Source of the DNA: GAS188 sp963713805
GTDB lineage: Bacteria; Pseudomonadota; Alphaproteobacteria; Rhizobiales; Beijerinckiaceae
Length of the DNA: 64,000 bases
Direction: 5' to 3'
Assembly (NCBI GenBank): GCA_963713805.1
Contig: CAVQNF010000027.1
Coordinates: forward strand, 1-64,000
Below, in pieces: positions 24,123 through 33,782 of the stretch. The first letter of the stretch is position 1. Each line of letters starts with the position of its first letter. The notes beneath the pieces were generated by a model. That model saw nothing but the letters and a program-made list of their open reading frames with translations. It ran no database searches and was not told the origin of the DNA. The position numbers and the translations under genes are program-made.

Positions 24123-25078
24123 GCGGCGCTCCTGCGTGCGATCACCCCGAGAAGGCCGCGCGGGAAGAACAGCACCACGGCCACGAACAGCATGCCGACG
24201 AAAGACATCCAGTTGACCGTGATGCTCGACAGATAATCCTGCAGCACGACGAACACCGCCGCGCCCAGGAGCGGACCCCAGAAATTTCGCATGCCGCCCA
24301 TCACCGCCATCATGACGAAATCGCCCGATTGGCTGTAGTGCAGGCCGCGCGGATCGGCGAAGTTGTTGAGCAGGGCGTAAAGCGCTCCGGCAAAGCCCAT
24401 GAAGAAGCAGGAGAGCGAGAAGGCGATCCAGATGTGGCGCTCGATCGGGATGCCCAGAAAGCGGGCGCGCCGTTCGTTCTCGCGGATGGCGATCATCGTG
24501 CGCCCGAAAGGCGAGCGCAGGATGAAGCCCATCGCGCAAACGGCGAGGGCGAAGCAGAGGAGCACGAAGTAGTAGAAGGCGTCGGTGCTGGAAAGAATGT
24601 CGATCGAGAACAGGCCGAAATCGAGCGGCTGTCGGGAGAAGCCGCGCAAGCCGTCATCGCCGCCGGTGAGCGAGCTCCATTGGAAGGCGATGTAGTAGAA
24701 CACCTGCCCGAACGCGATGGTCACCATGGCGAAATAAACGCCGCGCCGGCGCACGATCAGCGATCCGAGAAGGGCGCCCGCAACTCCGCCGAGCAGCGTG
24801 CCGCAAAGAAGCGAAAGCGTCGTCGAGGGAGCCAGGAATTTAAGCGCGAGGCCCGCCCCATAGGCCCCGAGCCCGAAATAGGCGGCGTGGCCGAAGGAGA
24901 GCACGCCGGTGAAGCCGAGAAGGAAGTTCACCGACATGGCGGCGAGCGCCAGCACGAGCACGCGGGTGCCGAGCGCGGTGTAGCCGCCGAGCGGCGCCAT
25001 CCAATAGGGTGCAAGCAGAAGAAGCGCCCAGATCAGGGCGAGCGCAGCAAGCTTCCGCAATTTCCCGTCGCTGCTCAC
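24119..25078 (-). CDS. livM: Branched-chain amino-acid type ABC transporter, permease LivM
   Basis: GTG 25078 (MSSDGKLRKLAALALIWAL) overlaps the livH stop as GTGA, and the 319 residues match family length. About nine hydrophobic segments. Landmarks are NFLLGFTGVLSFGHAAYFGL near the N-terminus, the coupling loop SPFGRTMIAIRENERRARFLG, and the end SVTVNWMSFVGM-like helices to FFPRGLLG. The reading frame stays open far upstream inside livH, but that part is a shadow. It forms the pore with LivH. Confidence 0.92.
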   Translation of the reverse strand: MSSDGKLRKLAALALIWALLLLAPYWMAPLGGYTALGTRVLVLALAAMSVNFLLGFTGVLSFGHAAYFGLGAYGAGLALKFLAPSTTLSLLCGTLLGGVAGALLGSLIVRRRGVYFAMVTIAFGQVFYYIAFQWSSLTGGDDGLRGFSRQPLDFGLFSIDILSSTDAFYYFVLLCFALAVCAMGFILRSPFGRTMIAIRENERRARFLGIPIERHIWIAFSLSCFFMGFAGALYALLNNFADPRGLHYSQSGDFVMMAVMGGMRNFWGPLLGAAVFVVLQDYLSSITVNWMSFVGMLFVAVVLFFPRGLLGVIARRSAA

Positions 25079-25944
25079 GTCAGCATTCCTTCCTCGCCGA
25101 GGAGTCCGCGTGGGCGGATGAGCAGGATCACCGCCATCAGCACGAACATGATCGCCTCGCTGGCCGCCGGCAGGAAGACGGCGGTGATCCCCGATGCCAC
25201 GCCGATCAGCAACCCGCCGATCAGCGTGCCGGGCAAGCTGCCCACGCCGCCGACGATGATGGCGATGAAGCTCGGCATGAGCAGACCCGTGCCCATGGTC
25301 GGCTCGAGCCCGAGCTGTCCCGCGGCGAGCACTCCGCTCAGGCCGGCGAGGAAGACACCGCCGGCGAAATTGAGCGAGCGCAGCATGCGCACGTTGATGC
25401 CGAGCGCCGCCACCGTCTCGAGGTCGAGCGTGCCGGCCCGGATGCGGATGCCGAGCCTCGTGTAGCGCAGCACCACGAAGAGCAGCGAAACGGAAATCAC
25501 CACCACCACCACCATGAACAGGCGGTAACCGGTGATGAAGAACAGCTCGTTGCTCAAAGGCTGCGCCAGGATCGCCGGAACGGTCACCGGCTTGCCTTGC
25601 GCGCCCCAGATGAACCGGGTGCCGTCCTCGATCATGAAGGCGAGCCCGAATGTGAGGAGAAGGCTGTAGAGAGGGTCGCGCCCGTAGACGCGCGAGATCA
25701 GGACGCGTTCGATAATGAGGCCGAGCACGCCGGTGAGAAAAGGCGCGATCACCAGCGCCCCCCAGAAGCCGACATAAGGTGTGATCGTGTAGGCGATATA
25801 GCCGCCGATGACGAGAAAGCCGCCATGGGCGAAGTTGATGACGTTGCTCAGGTTGAGGATGAGCGACAGGCCGAGTGCCATGAGCACGTAGAACGCGCCG
25901 ATGATCAGCCCATTGGTGATGTTGAAGAGGAGGAGTTGCGTCAT
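25075..25944 (-). CDS. livH: Branched-chain amino-acid type ABC transporter, permease LivH
   Basis: 289 residues, eight or so membrane segments. Typical LivH landmarks are NGLIIGAFYVLMALGLSLI, NVINFAHGGFLVIGGYIAY, the AA--LGIN-R coupling loop (VAALGINVRMLRSLNF), GGVGSLPGTLIGGLLIGV and the end LIRPRGLLGEEG. It lies 123 bases after the binding-protein gene and overlaps livM by GTGA. It forms half of the translocation pore in the inner membrane. Confidence 0.92.
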   Translation of the reverse strand: MTQLLLFNITNGLIIGAFYVLMALGLSLILNLSNVINFAHGGFLVIGGYIAYTITPYVGFWGALVIAPFLTGVLGLIIERVLISRVYGRDPLYSLLLTFGLAFMIEDGTRFIWGAQGKPVTVPAILAQPLSNELFFITGYRLFMVVVVVISVSLLFVVLRYTRLGIRIRAGTLDLETVAALGINVRMLRSLNFAGGVFLAGLSGVLAAGQLGLEPTMGTGLLMPSFIAIIVGGVGSLPGTLIGGLLIGVASGITAVFLPAASEAIMFVLMAVILLIRPRGLLGEEGMLT

Positions 25945-26067
25945 CTTGGCTCGCAGGGCAGCAGCGACGGCTAAGCTCCCTCAGTGCCCCGGCCATGAGC
26001 GCAAGCCTTGCGTCATGGCCGTGTCGGGATCCTGGGGGAGCGGAAGGTCAGCGCTCGGGCTCGGCCT

Positions 26068-27330
26068 TCAGGCCGGCCATTGCAGCTTGCAGCCGGTCTG
26101 GTTCTCGGGTGGCGCCGTCTTGTCGCCAGGAATGACCTGATCGACGCGGAATAGGTCCTCCGGATCGTCCTTGCCTTGCGACAAGGCCTCGCCGACGAAT
26201 GCGGAGGTCATCAACTGGTGGTCTCCGGCGCGGTAATAGCATTTGTTCGGCTGCAGCTTGATCTCGGGCGCGAGCTCGAAGTTGCCGAGCGCCTTGGCGA
26301 GCGTGAGGGAATCGAGCGTCTTTTCCTGGTTCGCGATGCCTGCGAGCGTCTGCACGGAGGTGTAGCCGAACCAATGGCGCGCCGTCGGCACCTTGCCGCC
26401 GTTGACCTTGCGGATATCGGCGACGAATTTGTCGACGCCCGGCACGCCCGGCTGCTTCCAATACCATTCGAACATCCAGATGCCGACGCGCGCCTCGGGC
26501 GGCATCGCCTCGAGCGATTCGAGCTCTTGCTGCAGGCCCGCGACATGCATCTGCTTGTCGAGGCCGAACTGCGCGATCTGCTTCAGGCAGTTCACCATGT
26601 CCCCTCCCTGCGGCAGGACCAGGAGGACGTCGGGGTTGGCGGCCCGCGCCTTGATCAGATAGGCGGAGAAGTCGGTGGTGCCGAGCGGGGTGAGCTCGTT
26701 GCCGGTCATCGAGCCGCCGAGCTTGGCCAAATCGGCCGATGCGGCCTGTTGCAGGGTGTGGCCGAAAGCATAGTCGGGGGTGATGAAATGCCACTTCTTT
26801 CCGTATTTGGTGAACAACAAATCGGAGATGGAATTGGCTTCCATGCTCGTCGTGTTGCACACCCGATAGACGTTCCACTTGCAATCCGATCCGGTGATCG
26901 TGTCCGTGTGGCCGCCCGAGACGATATGCAGGATCCGCTTCTCATTGGTGACCTGGGCGATCGCCTGTGCGACCGCGGAGTTCACGTCGCCAATGATGAA
27001 GCTCACCTGGTCGCGCTCGATCAGCTTGCGCGCCTTCTGCACACCGGTCCCGACGTCATTGGCCGAATCCTCGACCAGCAGCTCGATTTGGCGTCCGAGG
27101 ATGCCGCCCTTGGCGTTGATCTGCTCGGTCGCGAGCTTGGCGCCGGTCACTTCGTTCTGCGCCGGCGCGGCATAGACGCCGGTCAGGGGATCGACCATGC
27201 CGATCTTGATCGTTCCCTCGGCTCGCGCCTTCAGGAGGAAAGGGGAGGCTATTTGCAAGGCACCGGCCGCCGCGACGCCTTTGAGAGCGCTGCGTCGGTC
27301 GATCTTCGAAAACACGGTCCGGATGGTCAT
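26068..27330 (-). CDS. ABC transporter periplasmic substrate-binding protein
   Basis: 420 residues. A Tat-type signal with the twin arginine in SKIDRRSALKGVAAAGAL leads to ALQIASPFLLKARAEG. The mature protein is a type I periplasmic fold: IKIGMVDPLTGVYAAPAQNE, then GGILGRQIELLVEDSANDV, and FITPDYAFGHTLQQ. Length and motifs resemble the urea/amide/amino-acid binders rather than classic LivK. It is the first gene of the leftward liv operon, so its transcript likely starts in the 27.33-27.65 kb gap. The ligand is uncertain. Confidence 0.88.
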   Translation of the reverse strand: MTIRTVFSKIDRRSALKGVAAAGALQIASPFLLKARAEGTIKIGMVDPLTGVYAAPAQNEVTGAKLATEQINAKGGILGRQIELLVEDSANDVGTGVQKARKLIERDQVSFIIGDVNSAVAQAIAQVTNEKRILHIVSGGHTDTITGSDCKWNVYRVCNTTSMEANSISDLLFTKYGKKWHFITPDYAFGHTLQQAASADLAKLGGSMTGNELTPLGTTDFSAYLIKARAANPDVLLVLPQGGDMVNCLKQIAQFGLDKQMHVAGLQQELESLEAMPPEARVGIWMFEWYWKQPGVPGVDKFVADIRKVNGGKVPTARHWFGYTSVQTLAGIANQEKTLDSLTLAKALGNFELAPEIKLQPNKCYYRAGDHQLMTSAFVGEALSQGKDDPEDLFRVDQVIPGDKTAPPENQTGCKLQWPA

Positions 27331-27711
27331 GGACAGCTCCCTGGCTCTTGGTTTCTCGTTTCTTGTTTCAAGCTTCGGCTCAAAACGCGTGCGGATAAAA
27401 CTCCACCGGACGGTTCCGATCCAGCGGTCATTCGATCCACGCGATCAAAGAACCGTGATGAGTTTGGCCGGCTGACCGGAGCCGTCCGGCGAGACCGGCC
27501 CAAGGAAGCCCGGCCGAGCGAGACCCTGCCTCGCTTGATCTTGGCCGCATCGGCTTGTCTTCGCAAGAGAAACTAAAGTGGAAGAGGGCAACTCGAGCGG
27601 CGCCCTCGACATGTCTTCGGCGGCGCGTCGGCAGCCACCCGTCATGTCCCGGATATGGAGCTTCGCTCGCGGCAAGCTTATATGTTGGCTCAAGAGAAAG
27701 GGAGCCATGCC

Positions 27712-29112
27712 GTGAAACCGGTGCGTCTCGCTTTCCTGGCGATGCTCCTCTTCGCCGGGATGATCTCCTTGCCGGTCTCGGCGCAAACCTCGAAAGAAGG
27801 CTCCGCGCTGATGATCGCGATCGACGGAGCGATCGGTCCGGCGACCGCGCGCTATGTGAAGGATGGGCTCGCCGTCGCCACCGAACGGGGTGCCGTGGTC
27901 GTCATCTTGCGCCTCGACACGCCCGGTGGCCTCGTCACCAGCATGCGCGAGATCATCGCGGACGTGCTCGTTTCTCCGATTCCCGTCATCGGCTTTGTCG
28001 CCCCGTCCGGCGCGCATGCGGCGAGCGCTGGGACGTATATTCTCTACGCGACACATATCGCCGCGATGGCGCCGGGCACCAATCTCGGAGCGGCGACCCC
28101 CGTTGAGATCGGCGGTTCATTGCCGGGCCTCCCCGCGCCCGCCGGCGACCAGGGCAGCGACGGCAAGGAGAAGAAGGATGGCGCCACTCAGCCCGCGCCC
28201 GGCGACACTTTGGCCACGAAGGCGACGAACGACGCGGTCGCCTTCATCCGCAGCCTCGCCGAGCTGCGCGGACGCAACGCCGATTGGGCCGAAGAGGCCG
28301 TCCGCAAGGCCTCGAGCCTTTCGGCGAGCGCGGCGCTCGAGGCTCATGTGATCGATCTCGTGGCGCGCGATCCCGCGGACCTTCTCGAGCGGATCGACGG
28401 GCGCAAGGTCGACATCGGGGGAAGCCCGCATGTCCTTGCCACCAAGGGATTGAGCGTCGAGGTGATCCGGCCCGGCTGGTTCATCCGGCTGCTCTCGGTG
28501 ATCACCGATCCCAACATCGCCCTTATCCTCATGCTGGTCGGCGTCTACGGCCTGATCTTCGAGTTCTCGACGCCCGGCGTCGTGGCGCCCGGGACGGTGG
28601 GCGCCATCTGTCTTCTGCTCGGCCTCTACGCGCTCAACCTCTTGCCCATCGACTATGCCGGTCTCGGCTTGATGCTGCTTGGGATCGCGCTCCTGGCGGT
28701 CGAGGCCTTCAGCCCGACCTTCGCGGTCGGTCTCGGGGGCATCATCGCCTTCCTGCTCGGTGTCGCCATGCTCTTCAAGGCTGAAGGTCCCGGCTACGAG
28801 CTGTCCTGGATCTCCATCGACATCGTGGCAGCCGTCGTCTTCGGTCTGACCCTGCTGACCGGTCGCTATGTTTGGACCGTGCGCAAGCGCCCGGTGCGGG
28901 TGGGTGAACAGGCAATGTCGGGCACGCCGGCGCGGGTTCTGGATTGGTCTGGAGCGACCGGCCACGTCCTCGCCCATGGCGAGCGTTGGCGGGCCGATGG
29001 GGCGGAAAGCTTCGTCCCTGGCGAGATCGTCGAGGTGGCCTCGATCCAAGGGCTCGTCCTCACGGTACGGCACGGGGTGGCGCCCAGGACAAACGGCGGA
29101 GACGTTCGATGA
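27712..29112 (+). CDS. NfeD-type membrane serine protease (ClpP class)
   Basis: GTG 27712 has GGGAG seven bases upstream and gives a clean signal peptide (MKPVRLAFLAMLLFAGMISL). The ORF opens earlier at 27655, but that part lacks features. The protease domain (residues about 30-230) has VVVILRLDTPGGLVTSMREI, the nucleophile loop PSGAHAASAGTY and the general-base Lys in LATKATNDAV. Four to five membrane helices follow (about 260-400), then an OB-fold NfeD tail. The family cleaves stomatin-like partners, and the next gene is one (ATGA overlap). Role: membrane quality control. Confidence 0.88.
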   Translation: MKPVRLAFLAMLLFAGMISLPVSAQTSKEGSALMIAIDGAIGPATARYVKDGLAVATERGAVVVILRLDTPGGLVTSMREIIADVLVSPIPVIGFVAPSGAHAASAGTYILYATHIAAMAPGTNLGAATPVEIGGSLPGLPAPAGDQGSDGKEKKDGATQPAPGDTLATKATNDAVAFIRSLAELRGRNADWAEEAVRKASSLSASAALEAHVIDLVARDPADLLERIDGRKVDIGGSPHVLATKGLSVEVIRPGWFIRLLSVITDPNIALILMLVGVYGLIFEFSTPGVVAPGTVGAICLLLGLYALNLLPIDYAGLGLMLLGIALLAVEAFSPTFAVGLGGIIAFLLGVAMLFKAEGPGYELSWISIDIVAAVVFGLTLLTGRYVWTVRKRPVRVGEQAMSGTPARVLDWSGATGHVLAHGERWRADGAESFVPGEIVEVASIQGLVLTVRHGVAPRTNGGDVR

Positions 29113-29873
29113 TGCTCGGTTACATCGCCTATCTTCTGCTCGCGCTCGCCGTGATCATCTTCCTCTTGGCGTCGATCCGGGTCCTTAGGGAATATCAGCG
29201 CGGGGTCGTCTTCACGCTCGGCCGCTTCAGCGGCGTCAAGGGCCCGGGCCTGATCATCCTCATTCCTTTCGCGCAACAGATGGTGAAGGTCGACCTGCGC
29301 GTCGTGGTGCAGGTGGTGCCCGCCCAGGATGTGATTTCGCGCGACAATGTCTCGGTGAAGGTGAATGCGGTTCTCTACTTCCGCATCGTCGATCCGGAGC
29401 GGGCGATCATCCGGGTCGAGGACTTCATGGCCGCGACCAGCCAGTTGGCCCAGACGACGCTGCGCTCCGTCCTCGGCAAGCATGAGCTCGATGAAATGCT
29501 GGCGGAACGCGACAAGCTCAACGCCGATATTCAGGAGATCCTCGACCAGCAGACCGATGCCTGGGGCATCAAGGTGACGGGCGTCGAGATCAAGGATGTC
29601 GATCTCAACGAGAACATGGTCCGCGCCATCGCCAAGCAGGCGGAGGCCGAAAGGCTTCGCCGTGCCAAGGTCATCAATGCGGAGGGGGAGCAGCAGGCGG
29701 CCGAAAAGCTGATGGAGGCCGGCCGCATCCTCGCACGCGAGCCGCAGGCCATGCAGTTGCGCTATTTCGCTGCCCTGCATGATGTCGCGGGCGAAAGGTC
29801 CTCGACCATTGTCTTCCCTTTGCCGATCGATCTTCTCGCTCACCTCGCCCAGCGAACGAGCGGGACAGAATAG
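29109..29873 (+). CDS. Slipin/stomatin-like SPFH membrane protein
   Basis: It overlaps the NfeD stop by ATGA. 254 residues. One N-terminal hairpin or helix (IAYLLLALAVIIFLLASI), then the SPFH domain (VLREYQRGVVFTLGRFSGVK, VIFRDNVSVKV-like ISRDNVSVKVNAVLYFRI). A long charged coiled coil (IAKQAEAERLRRAKVINAEG) follows, ending in IVFPLPIDLL. The slipin tail sequence is the usual cut site of the partner protease. NfeD-slipin pairs are a classic two-gene unit. It likely oligomerises in the inner membrane. Confidence 0.9.
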   Translation: MMLGYIAYLLLALAVIIFLLASIRVLREYQRGVVFTLGRFSGVKGPGLIILIPFAQQMVKVDLRVVVQVVPAQDVISRDNVSVKVNAVLYFRIVDPERAIIRVEDFMAATSQLAQTTLRSVLGKHELDEMLAERDKLNADIQEILDQQTDAWGIKVTGVEIKDVDLNENMVRAIAKQAEAERLRRAKVINAEGEQQAAEKLMEAGRILAREPQAMQLRYFAALHDVAGERSSTIVFPLPIDLLAHLAQRTSGTE

Positions 29874-29890
29874 CGAGCTCGGCACCCCGC

Positions 29891-29923
29891 AAAAAAAGCC
29901 CCGAGCACCTTCGTGTTCGGGGC
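29891..29923 (-). terminator. Rho-independent terminator, minus orientation
   Basis: On the minus strand an 11-bp stem (GCCCCGAACAC with GTGCTCGGGGC, loop GAAG) is followed by seven T. It would end transcripts of the CGNR gene 120 bases upstream. The same stem may also stop read-through from the slipin gene. Confidence 0.8.
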
Positions 29924-30046
29924 AGGTTTCGGCCGTGGATCGGTGAGCGGGGAGAACCGGCCGATGTCGCCACCGTAATCGGCACGGATGACGCTTTTAT
30001 TGCAGCCGGCGGCTCGATGATTCAGGCCTTCTTGTCCGAGCGGACC

Positions 30047-30739
30047 TTACTCATCCCGACTTGGGATTGGGCGTCTTGGCGCTGCCCCGCCTGAAACCTC
30101 ATTCTTGCGCCGGTAGTGTCGCCGTGCCTTGGCGCGATTGCCGCAGTCGCCCATGGAGCACCAGCGGCGATTGTTGAGGCGACTCTGGTCCAAAAAGAGC
30201 CAGCCGCATCCCTGCTCATCCGCGCATTGGCGGACCCTTTCGGCACGCGGTCCGGTCATGAGCTCGGCCGCCGACCAGGCGATTCCAGCCAGCATGTCGG
30301 TCGGCGTCGCTCGACGCGGCGCGAGACGCCAAGACGGGGTCACGTCCGCGGACGGCTTTGTCTCGACCGCGGCGACACGCGGCGTGCCAGCCGCCAACAT
30401 CCGATTGAGAGAGCGCAAGTCTCGCGGCGAGGGCGGCGACGCAAGTCCACGCGCGAGGAAAAGACGGCAAAGGGCCTCCCGCAGCTCGATCGCTTCGCGG
30501 TAGACAGCCTTGCCCTCAAGGTTGCGCTTGCGCCAGCGAAGCCGCAAACGGGCGTTCGCCTCACTCTTGCTGAGGCCGGCGCTTTCGAGCCAATCGAGCA
30601 GCGCCGACGGGTCGGGCAATCGCTCCTCGGGAATTTCGGCCTTTCGCCAGGCAAGGGTGTTCACGAAGCGGATCGCGAGTTCCTCGCCCGCGACCTCGTC
30701 CATCGCCTTGCCCGCAGCTCTGATCCGCGCTTCCGCCAT
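30047..30739 (-). CDS. CGNR zinc-finger transcriptional regulator
   Basis: The N-terminal ABATE-like domain has ELAIRFVNTLAWRKAE, LLDWLESAGL and an REAIELREALCRLFLARG helix. The C-terminal zinc finger is CADEQGCGWLFLDQSRLNNR followed by WCSMGDCGNRAKARRHYRR, containing the CGNR signature. The ATG at 30739 gives the usual domain start; an upstream TTG (30775) is possible. Members are DNA-binding regulators of unknown ligand. Divergent from the EamA exporter at 30828, so it may control that gene. Confidence 0.88.
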   Translation of the reverse strand: MAEARIRAAGKAMDEVAGEELAIRFVNTLAWRKAEIPEERLPDPSALLDWLESAGLSKSEANARLRLRWRKRNLEGKAVYREAIELREALCRLFLARGLASPPSPRDLRSLNRMLAAGTPRVAAVETKPSADVTPSWRLAPRRATPTDMLAGIAWSAAELMTGPRAERVRQCADEQGCGWLFLDQSRLNNRRWCSMGDCGNRAKARRHYRRKNEVSGGAAPRRPIPSRDE

Positions 30740-30827
30740 GCAGAGAAGCTTAAGGAGCGTGCGATGGCTTAGCAAGCGCTCCGTAACCTGTTAGGGAGTT
30801 ACAAGCCTCGCGGAGAGCTCATCGTTC

Positions 30828-31826
30828 ATGCGGATTTCTCTCACGGCAAGAATGGTCGCGGCTTTTGCCGCCGTCTACCTCATTTGGGGATCGACATATC
30901 TCGCGATCGCGCTCGGCATCGAAACCATACCGCCGTTCCTCCTGATGGGGTTGCGCTCGCTGACGGGAGGCGCCCTCCTTTTCGCTTGGACGAGGCTTCC
31001 GTCGACGCAAGGGCGCCGAGGCGCCTCTCGGCATGAGAGCTGGCCTCGCGCCGGGGACTGGGCCCACGCAGCGATTTGCGGGCTGCTGTTCTTCCTGGGT
31101 TGCCATGGCATCCTCGCTTACGCCGAGTTGCGCATTCCCTCGGGCATCGCCTCCATCATGCTCGCCACGATTCCCTTCTGGATGGTGTTGTTGAATGGCG
31201 TGCTGCCCACCGGCAAGCGCCCGCAAGCGCGCACCCTCCTTGCGCTCGTGCCGGGATTTGCGGGCGTCGCCCTGATCGCCTGGCGCGAAACGGCACGTTC
31301 CGATCTTGCGATCGATCCGGTCATGATCCTCCTGTTGCTGGGAAGCGCCTTTTCATGGGCGTTGGGCTCGGTCATATCGCGGCGGCATGCTTCTTCGGTG
31401 TCGCCTGTCACCTTGTCAGGCATGCAACTTCTCTGCGGCGGCGCGGCGCTTGTTCTGTGCAGTCTCTTCGGCGGAGAGCTCGCGAGCTTCTCGCCGGGCC
31501 AGGTGTCCGCAAGATCGATGGCGGGCCTCGCCTATTTGGCCCTCGCGGGCACGATCCTCGGCTTCGCCGCCTACATCTGGTTACTGGATCACGTTGCGGC
31601 GCCCGCCGTCTCGACTTACACCTTCGTGAACCCGATCGTCGCGGTCTTTCTGGGCTGGCTCGTCCTGAACGAAAGGGTGACGCTCGAGATATTCGCCGGC
31701 GCGGCGCTGGTCATCGCATCCGTGATCGCCGTCGGTCTCTCCGACATCACGCGGCGTGAAGATGTCGCGACGGCGGCTGACGATGGGGAGGCGCGCCGGA
31801 GCGGCTCCGCCGGACCGCGATGTTGA
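30828..31826 (+). CDS. EamA/DMT-family exporter (YedA-like)
   Basis: 332 residues with ten membrane segments in two EamA repeats. The first repeat begins FAAVYLIWGSTYLAIALGIE and ends GFAGVALIAW. The second runs from ILLLLGSAFSWALGSVISRR to NPIVAVFLGWLVLNERVTLE. The pattern 'WGSTYLAI' with ELRIPSGIASI is that of the YedA subgroup, which exports amino acids or other metabolites. The charged tail after DITRRE is not conserved. It is divergent from the CGNR regulator (52 bases to its TTG). Confidence 0.88.
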   Translation: MRISLTARMVAAFAAVYLIWGSTYLAIALGIETIPPFLLMGLRSLTGGALLFAWTRLPSTQGRRGASRHESWPRAGDWAHAAICGLLFFLGCHGILAYAELRIPSGIASIMLATIPFWMVLLNGVLPTGKRPQARTLLALVPGFAGVALIAWRETARSDLAIDPVMILLLLGSAFSWALGSVISRRHASSVSPVTLSGMQLLCGGAALVLCSLFGGELASFSPGQVSARSMAGLAYLALAGTILGFAAYIWLLDHVAAPAVSTYTFVNPIVAVFLGWLVLNERVTLEIFAGAALVIASVIAVGLSDITRREDVATAADDGEARRSGSAGPRC

Positions 31827-31864
31827 CGTAAAGCCCAGCCGGGAGAAACTGCCGACCCGGCAGT

Positions 31865-33115
31865 TCAAACCCCGACGGGCGCCTCGACCTTCTTCGCTGC
31901 CGTGCGTCGTTCGGGCAAGCTTTTGGCGGAAGCGGGCGCCACCGCCTGCGCCAGATATTCGACCGCCGCGCTCACGCCGCCCTTCCCATGCGGGATCGAA
32001 AGCGCCGCAAGCCCGGTCTCGATCACCCCGAGCGTCCCGAGGATGGTCGCCGCGCTCACATCGCCCATATGTCCGATGCGGAAGCCCCGGCCGGATAGCT
32101 CGCCGATGTTGACGCCGAGCACGACGCCGCAAGTGTTGCGGCAAAAATCCATCAGGCTCTCGGCGCTCGCTGGCTCGAGCCGTATGACGGTGACCGAATT
32201 GGAACGTTCGCGCGGCTCCTCGGCATTCAGCGACAAGGCGCCGCCCTGCGCCCAGACCGCGACGGCGCGCCGCGTCGCCTCCGCGAGCAAGCGGTGGCGA
32301 CGGTGGACCGCATCCATCCCTTCGGCCTTGATCAGATCGAGCGATTTGCGCAAGCCGAAGAGGAGATGCTCCGGGCAGGTGCCGCAGTAGCGCTTGTAAT
32401 GCTCGTGCCCGTCGCGGAATTGCCAATCCCAATAGAGCGTGCGCAATCCGGCCGAGCGATTGGCGGCCTTGGCCTTGGCGTTCGTCGCCATGAACGCAAG
32501 TCCCGGCGTCATCATCAAGGCCTTCTGCGCAGCGCCGACCGCGACGTCGACCCCCCAGGCGTCCATCTCGAAGGGAATGGCGGCGAGCGAGGCGATCACA
32601 TCCACCATGAGGAGCGCCGGATGGGAGGCGGCGTCCATCGCAGCGCGAATCGCCGCAATATCGTTGCGCACGCCCGAGGCCGTGTCGACCTGAACGACGA
32701 GAATGGCCTTGATCTTGTGCTCCCTATCCGCCTTGAGCCTGTCGCGCACCCGCCCCGGGTCGACCGCGCGGCGCCAATCGCCCGGCAGGGTCTCGACCTC
32801 GAGGCCGAGCATCCTTCCCATCTCGCCCCAGCCCTTGGCGAATTGTCCGGATTCGAGCACCAGCACCGTTTCGCCGCGCGAAAGCACGTTGCTGAGTGCG
32901 CCTTCCCAGGCGCCGTGCCCGTTCGCCGCGTAGATGTAGGTATCGCCCGAGCAGCGGAAGATGGAGCGCAGATCGGCGAGGCAGGAAAGCGTGACCTCGT
33001 GCAGCGCTTCCGAATAAAGATCGACGGTCGGCCGATGCATGGCCCCGAGCACCTCGTCGGGGATCATCGTCGGCCCCGGCGTGACCAGGATCTCTCGTCT
33101 CGTTCTCAGCGACAT
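31865..33115 (-). CDS. Class V aminotransferase, alanine/serine-glyoxylate type
   Basis: ATG 33115 (MSLRTRREILVTPGPTMIPD) fits the family start; an ATG at 33172 would add 19 unlikely residues. Fold-type I landmarks: GHGAWEGALSNVLSRGETV, the cofactor Asp in LLMVDVIASLAAIPFEMD, the PLP lysine in GAAQKALMMTPGLAFM, and a C-terminal RIGHMGDVS motif. The substrates would be an amino acid such as Ala or Ser and glyoxylate. In methylotrophic relatives the serine enzyme belongs to C1 assimilation, but no serine-cycle genes are next to it. The last 40 residues are a loose tail. Confidence 0.85.
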   Translation of the reverse strand: MSLRTRREILVTPGPTMIPDEVLGAMHRPTVDLYSEALHEVTLSCLADLRSIFRCSGDTYIYAANGHGAWEGALSNVLSRGETVLVLESGQFAKGWGEMGRMLGLEVETLPGDWRRAVDPGRVRDRLKADREHKIKAILVVQVDTASGVRNDIAAIRAAMDAASHPALLMVDVIASLAAIPFEMDAWGVDVAVGAAQKALMMTPGLAFMATNAKAKAANRSAGLRTLYWDWQFRDGHEHYKRYCGTCPEHLLFGLRKSLDLIKAEGMDAVHRRHRLLAEATRRAVAVWAQGGALSLNAEEPRERSNSVTVIRLEPASAESLMDFCRNTCGVVLGVNIGELSGRGFRIGHMGDVSAATILGTLGVIETGLAALSIPHGKGGVSAAVEYLAQAVAPASAKSLPERRTAAKKVEAPVGV

Positions 33116-33172
33116 CGGCGGCGGTCCTCGGTTGAAGGGAAATTGGCCTTGGAGGCGGGTCGGCTCCGACAC

Positions 33173-33704
33173 ATTCTCCCGTCCGCGGGAAATCGTTCCA
33201 CGAGGATCGACGGGCTTGCGCTCAGGCTTTCCCGACGCATGGGGCCATAGGTCGGATCTTGTCCCCTAACGCTCTTCTTAGGCGTTTCTTGGACGCCGGC
33301 TTCCCGACGTCAACCGAATTCTTCCACGCCTCGAGCCTTGCCGCCACTCTTCTCTCGCGCCTCCACCTTTCAAGAATAGGTGATCCTCGGGGTCCCACCC
33401 GCAATGGCCACTCCGTTCTCGAGGCTTGGGAAGCGTCACCTCTACGCGCCTTCCACTGGCCCTACCGGCGCCTGGCAACCTCAAGGGGGATCTCGCGAGG
33501 ATGCGGACAAATTGGACTCGCGGAAACCAACGGCCATCGAGTGAGCGAGAGCGGGCATCCTTTCTTTGAGAACGCATTTATCAGTTTGCCATGCGGATGA
33601 GCGCGCCAGCCCTGCGTGATGGCGCAATGGCTTTGCCCTCACAGAGGAAGTGGGCAATGCGGCGGGGTCGGAAGGGATGAGCCGGTTAATGGGGGTAAAT
33701 CAGA
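33173..33704. other. Intergenic stretch before the Fic gene
   Basis: No frame here looks coding; ORFs in it are short, Arg/Ser-rich shadows. GC content falls toward the right end, marking the left edge of the mobile module that begins with the Fic promoter at 33705. Confidence 0.5.
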
Positions 33705-33733
33705 TTGACAACGACGAAAAGTCAGTTATTATA
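33705..33733 (+). promoter_or_regulatory. Sigma-70 promoter of the Fic gene
   Basis: TTGACA (33705-33710), a 16-17 base spacer, and TATTAT/ATTATA (33727-33733). The expected transcript start is near 33740. This rules out the TTG at 33705 as the Fic start codon, as it lies inside the -35 box. Confidence 0.7.
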
Positions 33734-33782
33734 CGACATAACATATGTAAATATAGAACTTACTCACAGCCTGGTCGCCCCG

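Noticed and set aside
24119..25996. A 625-codon minus-strand frame suggesting a large fused permease
   Set aside because: Only the part after 25078 is livM; the rest is an out-of-frame shadow of livH. The GTGA overlap and family lengths fix two separate genes.
33705..33707. TTG at 33705 as the Fic start codon
   Set aside because: It is the first half of the TTGACA -35 box; family alignment starts at ATG 33783.
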